A stretch of 64,000 nt of DNA, from positions 25,001 through 89,000 of the forward strand of contig NZ_JAKUDN010000002.1 in NCBI RefSeq assembly GCF_024259865.1, written 5' to 3'. The first letter of the stretch is position 1; every line of letters begins with the position of its first letter. Positions 27,121 through 37,154 of this stretch are shown piece after piece. The stretch comes from Candidatus Synchoanobacter obligatus. GTDB lineage: Bacteria; Pseudomonadota; Gammaproteobacteria; Comchoanobacterales; Comchoanobacteraceae. The notes under the pieces were generated by a model, which was given only the letters and a program-made list of their open reading frames with translations, searched no databases and was not told where the DNA came from. Both the position numbers and the translations under genes were made by a program.

Positions 27121-29040
27121 ATGGCAAATAAAGAAGTGGTAATCGGAATTGACTTAGGGACAACGTTCTCTTGTGTCTCAATTTTACAAGGTGGTGGCCC
27201 TGTTGTTATTGAAAATAACGTAGGAGACCGTACAACAGCATCCTATGTCGCTGTTGAAGCAGATGGAAAACAATTGGTTGGTGAGCAAGCAAAGCGTCAA
27301 GCCTCTTTGAATGCAAAAAGCACTTATTATGCAACAAAGCGTTATATGGGACATAAGATGAGTGACGAAGTTGTGAAAAACAGCCAAGTTCATTACGAGC
27401 TCAAAGCAGCACCAAATGGCGATGTCCGAGCACTGGTCAAGGTAGATGGCAAAGAAGAGCTTTGGGCTCCTGAGAAATTTGCAGCCATTATTCTTGGTAA
27501 GATGAAAAAAGTTGCAGAAGAGTATCTTGGACATGAAGTAAAATCTGCTGTTATTACCGTGCCTGCATACTTTAATGAAATGCAACGACAAGCGACTAAA
27601 GACGCGGGTAAAATTTCAGGGCTTGATGTGAAAAGAATCATCAACGAGCCAACCGCTGCTGCTTTAGCTTATGGTCTTGATAAACAAACAGGCGACAAGA
27701 AAATTGCTGTTTACGACTTGGGTGGTGGTACCTTTGATGTCTCACTGATGGAAATGTCGCAATTTGATGGCGATCGTCAATTTGCTGTTCTTTCAACCAG
27801 TGGTGATACCTTCTTGGGTGGTGAAGACTTTGACCAAAAGATCATCGATATGGTTTTACAAGCTTTCAAAAAAGACAGTGGAATTGATCTGTCTAATGAT
27901 GCTGAAGCATCACAGCGTGTTAAAGAAGCTGCTGAAAAGTGTAAAATAGCACTGTCATCTGATGTAGAATATACTGTCAACCTTCCTTACATTACTATGG
28001 ATAAGACCGGGCCTAAGCACTTGAATGTACGCATTAGTCGGGCCATGCTTGAAAGCGCTACAGCAGAACTTATTGAGCGAACATTAAAACCTTGCCAAGA
28101 AGCTCTGGATGACGCGGGTCTATCACTCAATGAGATCGATGACATTATTCTTGTTGGTGGCCAAACGCGTATGCCAAAAGTACAAGAAGCTGTTGAGAAA
28201 TTCTTTGGTAAAGCACCACGTAAGAATGTCAACCCAGATGAAGCTGTTGCAATCGGTGCTGCTATTCAAGGCGGTGTATTATCAGGCGATGTGAAAGACA
28301 TTCTTCTATTAGATGTGACACCACTGACACTTGGAATTGAGACGATGGGTGGCGTGATGACACCGCTTGTAGAGAAGAATACAACCATTCCTACTCAAGC
28401 AAGCCAATCATTCTCAACCGCTGCTGACAATCAAACAGAAGTGACCATTACCGTACTTCAAGGAGAAAGAAAGGTTGCGACCCAAAACAAGCAATTAGGG
28501 CAATTTAACCTAACCAGCATCCCACCGGCTCCAAGAGGTATGCCTAAAATTGAGGTGACTTTCGACATCGATGCCAATGGTATTTTGCATGTGACTGCAA
28601 AAGACCAAGCAACGGGCAAAGATCAATCGATCTCAATCCAGTCTGCTGGAGGACTCAGTGACAGTGAAATTGAACAAATGATCAAAGATGCTGAAGCCAA
28701 TGCGCAAGCAGATCAGGAATTCCAAGATACTGTTCAGGCTGTTAATCAAGCTGAGCAATTGATCCACGGAACTGAAAAGGCGCTAAAGGATCTTGGTGAT
28801 AAAGTTGATGCTGGCAAAAAATCCCAGGTTGAAGAAGCGATTACTGAGCTCAAATCTGCGATTGAGTCTAAGGATAAAGCCAATATTGAATCTAAGACTG
28901 AGGCGTTATCCACGCTGTCTGGTGAAATTGCCCAGCAAGCATACCAGCAAGCCCAACCTGAGGAAGGTGCGCAAGAAGGTGCCGCATCAGATGGGGAGAC
29001 TGTTGATGCTGAATTCGACGAAGTCGATGACAACAAATAG
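27121..29040 (+). CDS. dnaK: chaperone DnaK (Hsp70)
   Basis: A 639-residue Hsp70 of normal length. The ATPase domain starts with [14 protein letters not shown] and includes [13 protein letters not shown] and [10 protein letters not shown]. The substrate-binding domain follows the linker DVLLLDV-type segment ([14 protein letters not shown]), and the acidic C-terminus ends EFDEVDDNK. The start has GAGGAG upstream. It works with GrpE (upstream) and DnaJ (downstream). Confidence 0.98.
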   Translation: MANKEVVIGIDLGTTFSCVSILQGGGPVVIENNVGDRTTASYVAVEADGKQLVGEQAKRQASLNAKSTYYATKRYMGHKMSDEVVKNSQVHYELKAAPNGDVRALVKVDGKEELWAPEKFAAIILGKMKKVAEEYLGHEVKSAVITVPAYFNEMQRQATKDAGKISGLDVKRIINEPTAAALAYGLDKQTGDKKIAVYDLGGGTFDVSLMEMSQFDGDRQFAVLSTSGDTFLGGEDFDQKIIDMVLQAFKKDSGIDLSNDAEASQRVKEAAEKCKIALSSDVEYTVNLPYITMDKTGPKHLNVRISRAMLESATAELIERTLKPCQEALDDAGLSLNEIDDIILVGGQTRMPKVQEAVEKFFGKAPRKNVNPDEAVAIGAAIQGGVLSGDVKDILLLDVTPLTLGIETMGGVMTPLVEKNTTIPTQASQSFSTAADNQTEVTITVLQGERKVATQNKQLGQFNLTSIPPAPRGMPKIEVTFDIDANGILHVTAKDQATGKDQSISIQSAGGLSDSEIEQMIKDAEANAQADQEFQDTVQAVNQAEQLIHGTEKALKDLGDKVDAGKKSQVEEAITELKSAIESKDKANIESKTEALSTLSGEIAQQAYQQAQPEEGAQEGAASDGETVDAEFDEVDDNK

Positions 29041-29046
29041 TACGAA

Positions 29047-29067
29047 GGGGGCTTTTGCCCCCTTTTT
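29047..29067 (+). terminator. hairpin with T-run between dnaK and dnaJ
   Basis: GGGGGC-TTTT-GCCCCC (29047-29062) followed by five T. It is a textbook intrinsic terminator only 7 bases after the dnaK stop, and it probably attenuates read-through so that dnaJ is made in smaller amounts than dnaK. Confidence 0.85.
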
Positions 29068-29088
29068 CCATAATGTGGGATACAACCG

Positions 29089-30216
29089 ATGAAAAAAGAT
29101 TTTTACGAGCTCCTTGGGGTTGATCAAAATGCAGATGATAAGACCATCAAGTCTGCATATAAAAAACTGGCGCTTAAATACCATCCTGACCGGCTTGCTG
29201 GCAAAGGCCAAGATGAGATCGGTAACGCAACAAAAAAGTTTAAAGCAATCAACGAAGCTTATTCCGTATTATCCAACAAGCAAAAACGGCAAGCTTATGA
29301 TAGTTTCGGAGATCCAAATGCCTCAGGCCATAACCCATTTGAGGGCTTTGGTGGTCAGGACGGCTTTCCTGGTATGGATTTAAATGACATTCTGAATAAT
29401 TTCTTTGGTGGTGGCGGTGGCGGCCATGCACAGCCTAATTTCCAAGGTAGCGACCTAGGCTATACGCTCTCTCTTTCATTAGAAGAAGCTGCTTCTGGTA
29501 TCGAAAAAGAAATTGCCGTTCATAAAAAAGACAAATGTCAATCTTGTCAGGGCTCAGGGAGTTCTGCAGGAAGTAAAACATCAACCTGCGCCACCTGCCG
29601 CGGACAAGGAAAGGTTACCATGCAACAAGGATTTATGGCCATACAACAACTGTGCCCAAGCTGCCACGGAGAAGGCGTAACCATTAGCAATCCATGTCAA
29701 AAATGCAAAGGGAAAGGGTGTTATAGCCAAAACTGCAAAATTAAAGTTCGCATCCCTGCCGGCGTAGATACTGGCGATAGAATGCGTGTTTCTGGTAAAG
29801 GTGATGCAGGTGTTAGAAATGCACCCAGCGGTGACTTGTATATTAGTATTAACGTTAAAGCTCACCGGTTTTTTGAGCGGGATGGTTCCGATCTTCACTG
29901 CAAGGTTCCTATTTCATTTTATCATGCATGCGTGGGTGGTGACCTTGATGTTGCAACACTAAGCAGCACCGTTAAACTTAAAATCCCTCCTGAAACACAA
30001 TCGGGTACAGCTCTTAGGTTACGTGGCAAAGGGATTAAAAATGTCAAAACAAACCGTACAGGAGATATTATATGCCACATCAATACGGAAACCCCTGTGA
30101 AACTAACCGCCGAACAAAAAGATCTTCTTAAGAGCTTTGAGCACAGCATCCAGGAAAACACCCAGCAGCCACAGCTTAAAAGCTTTTTTGAGCGGATCAA
30201 AACTATTTTAAATTAA
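29089..30216 (+). CDS. dnaJ: co-chaperone DnaJ (Hsp40)
   Basis: A 375-residue class I J-protein. The J domain has YHPD near residue 32, a Gly/Phe-rich stretch follows (about 75-115), then four CxxCxGxG zinc motifs (CQSCQGSG, CATCRGQG, CPSCHGEG, CQKCKGKG), and two C-terminal substrate domains. It stimulates the DnaK ATPase. The window holds a second, broken copy of parts of this gene at 1185-1415. Confidence 0.97.
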   Translation: MKKDFYELLGVDQNADDKTIKSAYKKLALKYHPDRLAGKGQDEIGNATKKFKAINEAYSVLSNKQKRQAYDSFGDPNASGHNPFEGFGGQDGFPGMDLNDILNNFFGGGGGGHAQPNFQGSDLGYTLSLSLEEAASGIEKEIAVHKKDKCQSCQGSGSSAGSKTSTCATCRGQGKVTMQQGFMAIQQLCPSCHGEGVTISNPCQKCKGKGCYSQNCKIKVRIPAGVDTGDRMRVSGKGDAGVRNAPSGDLYISINVKAHRFFERDGSDLHCKVPISFYHACVGGDLDVATLSSTVKLKIPPETQSGTALRLRGKGIKNVKTNRTGDIICHINTETPVKLTAEQKDLLKSFEHSIQENTQQPQLKSFFERIKTILN

Positions 30217-30221
30217 CCTCT

Positions 30222-30240
30222 GTGCCAGCTATGCTGGCAC
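30222..30240 (+). other. perfect hairpin after dnaJ
   Basis: GTGCCAGC-TAT-GCTGGCAC is a perfect 8-bp stem 5 bases after the dnaJ stop. It lacks a T-run, so it may be a weak terminator or an mRNA 3'-end stabiliser. Confidence 0.55.
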
Positions 30241-30319
30241 TCAGCCTCTCCCCCCCTATATGCAACGCATAGAATAGCATTTCCCCAAGACCCAATATTA
30301 AATAAAAACAAAATTTACA

Positions 30320-30348
30320 TTGACATTATGAAATTTTGAATTTATTTT
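30320..30348 (+). promoter_or_regulatory. promoter for the barrel-like gene pair
   Basis: TTGACA (30320-30325), 17-base spacer, TATTTT (30343-30348), 16 bases before the start codon at 30364. Confidence 0.5.
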
Positions 30349-30363
30349 TACTCAAAAGGAAAC

Positions 30364-31080
30364 ATGGATGCGACAATGGAAAAAATGCAGAAAATATGGA
30401 TATTTTTATTAGTAGGCGTTAGTAGTTATATTCAAGCCAACAACGATAGGGTCTGGGCTGGTGCTGGTTATTCATCAGGATCCGTAATGATGCCTATTTC
30501 TATAAGCTTTGAGACACTTCATATACCTTTAAATGGACACCTACCTTTTGTTAAACCCATATCAGAGCCCTATCTTGAACTGGGATACGAATATAACTTT
30601 TTTCCCTCTCTAAGTGCTGGTATCACCACCCAATTTAGCCATAGCAACAAACCATCATTCGCAATATATCCTGCCGTATCGCACCATTATAATGGTCCAA
30701 AATTTACTGCGTATGGGAAATACCGTTTAAACCAAGTTGCTTACGGATTGGGTATCGCCCTCCACCACCAAACCTTCATTATTGATTTGAACCCTTCGGG
30801 ACTACCCGGCGGTCAGAACATGCCTGCTCAATCATTAAATGGGCTTGAAAATTCCTCTATAGCCCATTTAGACGGCATCATTCCATCATTTGTCTTAATG
30901 ACTGACATTTTCGTAACCCCATCAGTAAAAGCGAACATTCATCTTGTTGCTCAACCTGTGTCTTTTGGCGAGGCTCACTACATGAGCAGAAGTGATTCTG
31001 CCCTAAAGCCCGTTACCGAAGATTGCTGGGCTTATGGCGTTCAAATTGGACTACAACATAAAATTGATTTAGCGAAATAA
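30364..31080 (+). CDS. secreted beta-barrel-like outer-membrane protein
   Basis: A 238-residue protein. A signal peptide is visible (IWIFLLVGVSSYIQA, cleavage likely near residue 26). The mature part has alternating hydrophobic and polar strands with aromatic ends (YLELGYEYNFF, GIALHHQTFIIDLN, WAYGVQIGLQHKIDL), typical of an 8- to 10-strand outer-membrane barrel of the OmpW/OmpA type, though no family motif is certain. AAGGA precedes the ATG. It is paired with a shorter barrel-like gene 22 bases downstream. Confidence 0.7.
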   Translation: MDATMEKMQKIWIFLLVGVSSYIQANNDRVWAGAGYSSGSVMMPISISFETLHIPLNGHLPFVKPISEPYLELGYEYNFFPSLSAGITTQFSHSNKPSFAIYPAVSHHYNGPKFTAYGKYRLNQVAYGLGIALHHQTFIIDLNPSGLPGGQNMPAQSLNGLENSSIAHLDGIIPSFVLMTDIFVTPSVKANIHLVAQPVSFGEAHYMSRSDSALKPVTEDCWAYGVQIGLQHKIDLAK

Positions 31081-31102
31081 ATGAAATATTTGGAGAACTC
31101 AC

Positions 31103-31696
31103 ATGTACAAAAAACTTTATGTAACGCTCATCGCCTCTTTATCCTTTGCTCATAGCAACCAAACACAAATTGCGCTACGATCTGGCATCAGCTTGAATGA
31201 AGTACAAATTAAGGCTGCCGACATGGGTAATTCGATAGCAACACATTATCCCTATGTTCAAGGCATGCTAATATTAGATATTTCGAAAGAACTTTCCAGT
31301 AACTTTTCTATTTTGGCCAGCACCAGCTATGCAGCTTCTAACGTAACAAAGCCTGTTATCGATAATAGCATATCCGGCTTATACCATGTTAGTGAAAACA
31401 GTGCTATTGGAATCAGCACACACATTACTCATAATATTAATGAGTTACATCAATATGGAGACACCGCTGGAAATTATCACTACATGAGCTTTGGCACCTT
31501 AATCCAAAACAACATCACTGAGAACTTTTCTTCTCATGTTGAAGTCACTTATGATGTGACCCCTGAATCTTACCGCGCTTTCGCCCCTACTAATGAGAAC
31601 AATGCCATACTGTCAGGAGCTCTCAAAAACATCGTGGAAAACCATTTAAGACTTAATATTTCCTTTGGCTACAACTTATCAAGCTTGATGGACTGA
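31103..31696 (+). CDS. second barrel-like exported protein
   Basis: A 197-residue protein with a short signal peptide (YKKLYVTLIASLSFAHS) and strand-like alternation throughout, ending LRLNISFGYNLSSLMD. The aromatic-poor final strand resembles other small outer-membrane barrels. GGAG precedes the ATG. It probably shares a transcript with the gene upstream. Its end overlaps the histidine kinase on the other strand by 18 bases. No specific family is recognised. Confidence 0.65.
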   Translation: MYKKLYVTLIASLSFAHSNQTQIALRSGISLNEVQIKAADMGNSIATHYPYVQGMLILDISKELSSNFSILASTSYAASNVTKPVIDNSISGLYHVSENSAIGISTHITHNINELHQYGDTAGNYHYMSFGTLIQNNITENFSSHVEVTYDVTPESYRAFAPTNENNAILSGALKNIVENHLRLNISFGYNLSSLMD

Positions 31697-32860
31697 AAAA
31701 GGAATCATGACGATAAATCGGCTACCTGAGTCAACAACACTTTGCACAGAAATTTGGCCGGATAGATCATCCAGGAACTCTCTAACAATACTCAAGCCCA
31801 ATCCTGCTCCATCTGATGTGTTTTCACCACGTTTCAAACGCATCATTGGAGAGAATATTAAGCGCTGAAATTTTTCTTCAATGCCGATACCTGTATCAAT
31901 TACCTGGATCTCTAATACACTACCTTGCGTTGTGTGAATACATCCGGCTTCAATTGTTACAGAGCCTTGGCTTGTATACTTCAAAGCATTACTCACCAAG
32001 TTTGCCAAAACCCGATGAAACCTAACTTGATCTGTTTTAACCTTTTCCGGCAAACTGTCCTTAATCGCAACCTGAATCTCTAATTTTTTTGCTCTAGCAA
32101 TGGCCTCAACACTGTCTAATACCATCTTAATTTCTTGTCTAATATCCACATCATTTATATTCAAAGGCAACACTGATTGATCTGACATGCTCACATCTGT
32201 TAGCTGCTCAATATGGTTCATTAGGTTCATCCCAGAAGATTTAATGGTTTCTAAAAAGAACGCTTGATCGGTAGTGTCTTGGCTGTGCAGCATCAAGTCT
32301 GCTGCACCAATGATGTTGCTGATTGGCGTTTTTAAATCATGACGGAAGTTTTGAATAAAGGTTCGTTTTGTCCGGTCGGCCAAACGCATTTCACGCATCA
32401 TTGCCAACATTTCATTTTCCATAAGCTTTCTTTCTGTTATGTCAACCGAAACACCCAATAAATAAGACTTATTATCACCTAGACTAACAATGCCTTTTTT
32501 ATACGACAAATAAGTCCTAACCTCATCATCTACCTGAACAGCTTCTTCAAAAACCATAGTTCCTTGTCCTCGGATCGCAATTTCATCATTACGTCTGAGC
32601 ATTTCTGCTACTGGTTTAGGGGCAATGGTTTCCATGAAATCATATAAATTCGAGCCAACAAACTCTTTAACATCACCTTGTGCTATCGATAAGAACAGGC
32701 GCTTAAGAGATTGGTTGACAAAAATGATATTTCCCTCTTCGTCTAAAGCCCAAATTTGCTGAGGGTAATGATCCAAAGCCAGTTCATAAAAGGCCACTTT
32801 ATCCTGTAATAATTTTGACTCTTTTTGTAGCGCCTGCACTAACTGAGAATGTGAACCCAC
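31679..32860 (-). CDS. orphan PAS-domain sensor histidine kinase
   Basis: About 393 residues from a GTG with a strong AAGGAGGT seven bases upstream. An N-terminal coiled segment leads into one PAS domain (about 25-145, WALDEEGNIIFVNQSLKRLF ... GVSVDITERK). The dimerisation helix follows with the phospho-acceptor H in FRHDLKTPISN, and then an HATPase_c domain with N box VSNALKYTS, G1 VIDTGIGI and G2 GAGLGLSIV. There are no membrane helices, so the sensor is cytoplasmic. No response regulator is adjacent, so its partner lies elsewhere. Confidence 0.92.
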   Translation of the reverse strand: MGSHSQLVQALQKESKLLQDKVAFYELALDHYPQQIWALDEEGNIIFVNQSLKRLFLSIAQGDVKEFVGSNLYDFMETIAPKPVAEMLRRNDEIAIRGQGTMVFEEAVQVDDEVRTYLSYKKGIVSLGDNKSYLLGVSVDITERKLMENEMLAMMREMRLADRTKRTFIQNFRHDLKTPISNIIGAADLMLHSQDTTDQAFFLETIKSSGMNLMNHIEQLTDVSMSDQSVLPLNINDVDIRQEIKMVLDSVEAIARAKKLEIQVAIKDSLPEKVKTDQVRFHRVLANLVSNALKYTSQGSVTIEAGCIHTTQGSVLEIQVIDTGIGIEEKFQRLIFSPMMRLKRGENTSDGAGLGLSIVREFLDDLSGQISVQSVVDSGSRFIVMIPFSVHQA

Positions 32861-32971
32861 GTCATTACCTCCTTCTGTCAAACTTCTGCTAACTTTATCA
32901 CGAAGTGTCTATTTCATCAACCATTTAACATTATCCTGAGAACGATCAAAAGTGATATCTAAAATATTTTA

Positions 32972-33000
32972 TTGAGAAAACTGGGGGTATCTGGTACAAT
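32972..33000 (+). promoter_or_regulatory. promoter for the SbmA-like gene pair
   Basis: TTGAGA (32972-32977), spacer 17, TACAAT (32995-33000), about 41 bases before the start at 33042. Confidence 0.5.
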
Positions 33001-33041
33001 CTTAGTCCGGTTGGGGAAGAGTATGTCAAGGAGCGAACAAA

Positions 33042-35168
33042 ATGGCTGATGAGAATTTGTCAAAATCTGGATCATGGGATAAGACCGTTTTTGTGCTAAC
33101 ATTGGAGGAATCTTCTAAAAAAGATACGCCACTACGTGATATCCTTTATCAACTGAAGCACTTTTTCACCGTCAGCTTGGTAGAGATTGGGTCAAATATA
33201 GTAAAAAAAACCAGTATTCGACAACTGTACAATCGTGTCATCACAGACATACAACACACATATAATGCCGCAAAAGCAGGCGGGATGAACAAGGGCCTAG
33301 AAAACGCTTTCCGTATCAGTCTTTTTAAGTTTTTTACATTCTCACTCATTATTATTATTATTGATGCGGCACTACGTGCAGTTAAGAACTACATTTATAC
33401 TGGCTCAGAATTTGATAACAAAATGACGCTAACAGAGCCCAATTATACGCAAAAGCTTTTAGACCAGCCAAAAGAGACACTAACTGCATATAATTGGCAC
33501 ATTGATAATTCACGGGCAAAAATCGCTAAGAACTTCTATATACTCACTCAAAAAATGGCACTTATTGGTGTTGATCTATACATTTACGCCACACTATTAC
33601 CACCTGCTCTCTTTTTCTTCATCATAGGAACGGTTCTATCGACAGGGCTTGTCACCAAGTTTTTGTCAACGAAAGAAGCCTACGCCAATGGTGTGCAAAA
33701 AACTGTTAGAAACTACCTCCCTAATCTTAATGAAAACAACATCAAAAACGAAAAACTTTTAGAGATAGTAGCGACCTTAGAAAAACAATTAATATTTTCG
33801 GAGGCTGAAGCAGCACAGATGCGTCAAGCCATAACCTCTCAAGTGGAAAAAGTTAACAATACAATGCTGAAGAATAATCTTGATAGAATACGACGTCAAA
33901 TGTATGTATTAGAAAAGCTTTGTAATATTTTACTGACTGTTTTCAACAAAATTGTCCAACTGGTTTTTCGTAGTTATATCCTATTTAGCTGTGCCACTAA
34001 AATTATGAGCGGCACCCTGATCAGTAGCAACAATATTGCTGACATGGTTTGGTTGGCAACAACGGATAAAGCCGCCATGGACTCTCTGTCTGATTTTCTT
34101 GATTATATCCGTCAACTAAAACCTTTTGAGGATATGAAAACCAATACCAACCGCGCTATCGCCAGCCTCAACGACGAACACCTTAGAAACGGTTACAACA
34201 ACCTGGATATACAAAGCCGTATTCACAGCACCTTCAATGCACGAATTGCCCTCTTTGGTATCATTTTCTTAGGCAGCTACGGGTTATATACCATCAAACC
34301 TCTCGTGGCTACTGCACTAAACTTCTTACAACCATTGCATCTATTAACGCTCCTCGCTCTTGCAGCATGCGCAAGAAGTTATTATAAAAGTATTACCTTA
34401 CAGAAGACTGCAACTGGTTATACGCTACACCATATTATTGCCGGCAGCCTAGTCCTGGCTATCGTTCCAGCAATCATACACCTTAGCACCCTCACAGCAC
34501 TCAACCACCTTTCACTAATCGGAGGTATCGCTGCATGCAGCTATGCATTATTTGAAACGGCATTCAATAGCATCGCAAAATTTTATCTTTTATTTAGTAT
34601 CATTGTCTCTCAACAAATCGCCACTATTCTAGATGGCATACTGTACCCTATTGAAAGCATCGCAAGTGCATATCGCCTAGCCATTGCCGATAAAAACCTG
34701 TTACTTAAAAGGCCTTTTCAATCTTTATTATACCGTATAGGCTTATACACGTTGCCGATGATAGCCATATTATTCTCAGCAGCCTCGTTATCCACAACGC
34801 TCATAACATTCAGTGTTTTTCTAGCTATCTTCACAAAAGGTTCTCACCATAACACCCCCCTTAATGATGCTATATTGGCAACATCGGTTTGCATGGTCGG
34901 AGCACTCATACCTCAATATGCTATCGTATTCGATGCCCTCGTAAAAGCCATTATACCCACGGCTTCTGTAACAACAGGCTCCCTGTCAGCGCTATTATTA
35001 TTTGATCAATACTTATATTACCCGGCAACAAAAGCTGCTAATACTTGCTACACATCATCATTAAAGCTTGCTCAAGGATTCGCTAACCATACAACCAACA
35101 TGGCTGACACCAATATTAAAAGCATAAAAAGCCTTATGCCAAACACCTTTACGTGGCCAATGCTCTGA
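33042..35168 (+). CDS. SbmA/BacA-like membrane protein with C-terminal helix bundle
   Basis: A 708-residue polytopic membrane protein; AAGGAG precedes the ATG. Residues about 85-390 follow the plan of SbmA/BacA and ABCD-type transmembrane domains: helix pairs, a long coupling helix region (KEAYANGVQKTVRNYLPNLN), and a last segment VWLATTDKAAMDSLSDFLDY matching the pattern that ends this domain. No Walker A or signature motif is present, so there is no ATPase domain. Residues about 410-640 form six or more additional hydrophobic helices that I do not recognise. SbmA/BacA proteins import peptides; whether this one does is inference. It is paralogous to the next gene. Confidence 0.55.
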   Translation: MADENLSKSGSWDKTVFVLTLEESSKKDTPLRDILYQLKHFFTVSLVEIGSNIVKKTSIRQLYNRVITDIQHTYNAAKAGGMNKGLENAFRISLFKFFTFSLIIIIIDAALRAVKNYIYTGSEFDNKMTLTEPNYTQKLLDQPKETLTAYNWHIDNSRAKIAKNFYILTQKMALIGVDLYIYATLLPPALFFFIIGTVLSTGLVTKFLSTKEAYANGVQKTVRNYLPNLNENNIKNEKLLEIVATLEKQLIFSEAEAAQMRQAITSQVEKVNNTMLKNNLDRIRRQMYVLEKLCNILLTVFNKIVQLVFRSYILFSCATKIMSGTLISSNNIADMVWLATTDKAAMDSLSDFLDYIRQLKPFEDMKTNTNRAIASLNDEHLRNGYNNLDIQSRIHSTFNARIALFGIIFLGSYGLYTIKPLVATALNFLQPLHLLTLLALAACARSYYKSITLQKTATGYTLHHIIAGSLVLAIVPAIIHLSTLTALNHLSLIGGIAACSYALFETAFNSIAKFYLLFSIIVSQQIATILDGILYPIESIASAYRLAIADKNLLLKRPFQSLLYRIGLYTLPMIAILFSAASLSTTLITFSVFLAIFTKGSHHNTPLNDAILATSVCMVGALIPQYAIVFDALVKAIIPTASVTTGSLSALLLFDQYLYYPATKAANTCYTSSLKLAQGFANHTTNMADTNIKSIKSLMPNTFTWPML

Positions 35169-35242
35169 CCTTAACTCACATATGACTTGCACAACGCCTT
35201 AAACACTGTACAATAACCTCGTCAATGAAGGAGTAACAAATA

Positions 35243-36823
35243 ATGGCAATTTTGGGCAGCATTAACGATTTTTTCATTTTATGGACACAACCCCCACATG
35301 AAAACAATACAGTCACTTATTCTCAAAGAGTTAACAAACTAAGATGGTTCTACCGACTCAATGCTTTTGAAGTTCTTTTAAATGCCTTTAAAGGAACCAT
35401 GCTTAGATATTGGATGGTCATCATTCAAAAAGCAACGCAATCTATTTTCCAACTCCAGCAGGCGGGTGAATCTATTGCCATACCAATGATGGCTTTTATG
35501 ACCTATTACCCTATTTATATTTTCGCAACTCTTGGACTTTGCCTGGTAACGTTTTTGGCACGGCAAACCAGGACAAAAGCATTTTATGAAGCGCACAATT
35601 TAACGTCTCTTATTAGTTATTGGGCAAATAATGTGCCAGACGAGCCTAATCTTAAAGAGTGGAAAGCATCTGTAACCGATGATAGTAATGGAGAAAATCT
35701 CATCAACATTCCTAAAGGATACTTCAATATTACTCAAAATCTACTGTTAGGACCATTAGAGCTCAGCATGTATTTGGTGCTGCTTGGCCCTGAAATATTG
35801 TTGTCATTAGCATTACTTTCTATTGTCTCAGGATATATCAAAGTACAAATCTCTGAAAAGATGTCTGCGGCTAGAGAAGGCATCAATACGGCCCTAGCAG
35901 GGTTAAATGACATTGAAAAATCACCCGCTCAAAGTAGTGATCCATTAAAAATTCAAGCCACAACTGATAAAGTCAAGGAGTACATAGGTTCGTTATACAA
36001 ACAAAAAAGTTGGAATATTTATAATGACATTACCAGTAACCTTTCATCCGATGTATTCCAAATTATTTTAATTGGATTATCAACCTATTTTGTTGCTCTC
36101 GGGCGATTTGATTTGGCCATGGTGATGGTGCAGTCTAATACGGCACTTCTTGCCAGTGTCCGTATTAGAAAATACCTTGAGCTTATTGATAATTACAATA
36201 AGTTTAAGGACCAGGTAAACATCAAGAAAGTGGCATATGACAAATATACAACTTGCGAGTCTGTAGATCAGCTGGTAGCTTCGCTACCTGAGTATAACAT
36301 GCATTGGCTACAACGCTGCCTAATGTACATGGCCTTTACGATCACAGTCTCGGGTGCATATTTGGGTATCAACCCGATAGCCTTTATACTCCCATACCTA
36401 ACCACAAGTCTGCCTCATTTAACGCTCTATCAAATGGTGACCACAGCACTCACAACCTGGGGCCTTATTAGTATTTACAGCACTCACATCAAAACTGACG
36501 AGGTTGGGTCAGGCGCATTAAACACTGCTTTGGGGACGTTGCTATTTGCTTCTGCAGCTGGTTATGCGGTGACATTATGGCCAATGGTGCTAGCGTGTGT
36601 ACCGATCGTCATGAACGCAATCCCCTTCTATTCGCTTGCCTCGGTGTGTTATTTAGGAGCAACATACATATTTGACCGAATCGCACTCAAACCACTTCTG
36701 TTTACCTTTGATCAAATTGGTATCTGGGCTTCTCAAGATATCGTTGAAATGGCTAAAATGCCTTGTACGGTATCCACAACGATTTATGAGTCGCTTCCTT
36801 CTTGGGGGAAAGTCAGCGCTTAA
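35243..36823 (+). CDS. second SbmA/BacA-like membrane protein
   Basis: A 526-residue paralogue of the preceding protein; AAGGAG precedes the ATG. The shared core includes IPKGYFNITQNLLLGPLEL (compare IAKNFYILTQKMALIGVDL upstream), the coupling-helix stretch SAAREGINTALAGLND, and LAMVMVQSNTALLASVRIRK near the domain end. It lacks a nucleotide-binding domain. The C-terminal helix bundle is shorter than in its neighbour. The gene lies 74 bases downstream in the same direction, so the two may form a heterodimer. Its last four bases overlap the end of dciA on the other strand. Confidence 0.55.
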   Translation: MAILGSINDFFILWTQPPHENNTVTYSQRVNKLRWFYRLNAFEVLLNAFKGTMLRYWMVIIQKATQSIFQLQQAGESIAIPMMAFMTYYPIYIFATLGLCLVTFLARQTRTKAFYEAHNLTSLISYWANNVPDEPNLKEWKASVTDDSNGENLINIPKGYFNITQNLLLGPLELSMYLVLLGPEILLSLALLSIVSGYIKVQISEKMSAAREGINTALAGLNDIEKSPAQSSDPLKIQATTDKVKEYIGSLYKQKSWNIYNDITSNLSSDVFQIILIGLSTYFVALGRFDLAMVMVQSNTALLASVRIRKYLELIDNYNKFKDQVNIKKVAYDKYTTCESVDQLVASLPEYNMHWLQRCLMYMAFTITVSGAYLGINPIAFILPYLTTSLPHLTLYQMVTTALTTWGLISIYSTHIKTDEVGSGALNTALGTLLFASAAGYAVTLWPMVLACVPIVMNAIPFYSLASVCYLGATYIFDRIALKPLLFTFDQIGIWASQDIVEMAKMPCTVSTTIYESLPSWGKVSA

Positions 36824-37071
36824 TATTTATTGAGCACCACCTTGACTGGCTGATGATAATTTCGGAGTGCATCACGAATACCATAAAGCGCGTACGCACT
36901 TTTTAACTTCACCACATGATTGCCTTTGTAATAACCAATCGCCACAACTTCTTTTTGTTGTACTGCCGACAGTAGGGATAAAATCTCATGCTTACTGCCA
37001 CCTTGAGACAAGCGCTCTTTTAATTTATTGAGTATGGGCAAGCCATTCATCATGTCTTTTATATGGTCCAT
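36820..37071 (-). CDS. dciA: minimal DciA-like (DUF721) helicase-loader protein
   Basis: Only 83 residues. The pattern KEVVAIGYYKGNHVVKLKSAYALYGIRDALRNY (about residues 40-73) corresponds to the KH-like fold of DUF721/DciA, which loads DnaB at replication origins in bacteria without DnaC. A DUF721 gene next to secA is common in gammaproteobacteria, which supports the call. Usual DciA proteins are about 150 residues; the disordered second half is missing here. It is divergent from secA. Confidence 0.65.
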   Translation of the reverse strand: MDHIKDMMNGLPILNKLKERLSQGGSKHEILSLLSAVQQKEVVAIGYYKGNHVVKLKSAYALYGIRDALRNYHQPVKVVLNKY

Positions 37072-37154
37072 CTAAACACCGGTTCACTGAGGCTAAGTAT
37101 TGAAAAAAACTGCCAAACATGGTATGGTAAGAGCAAAATTTAGGTGACTCTCAC

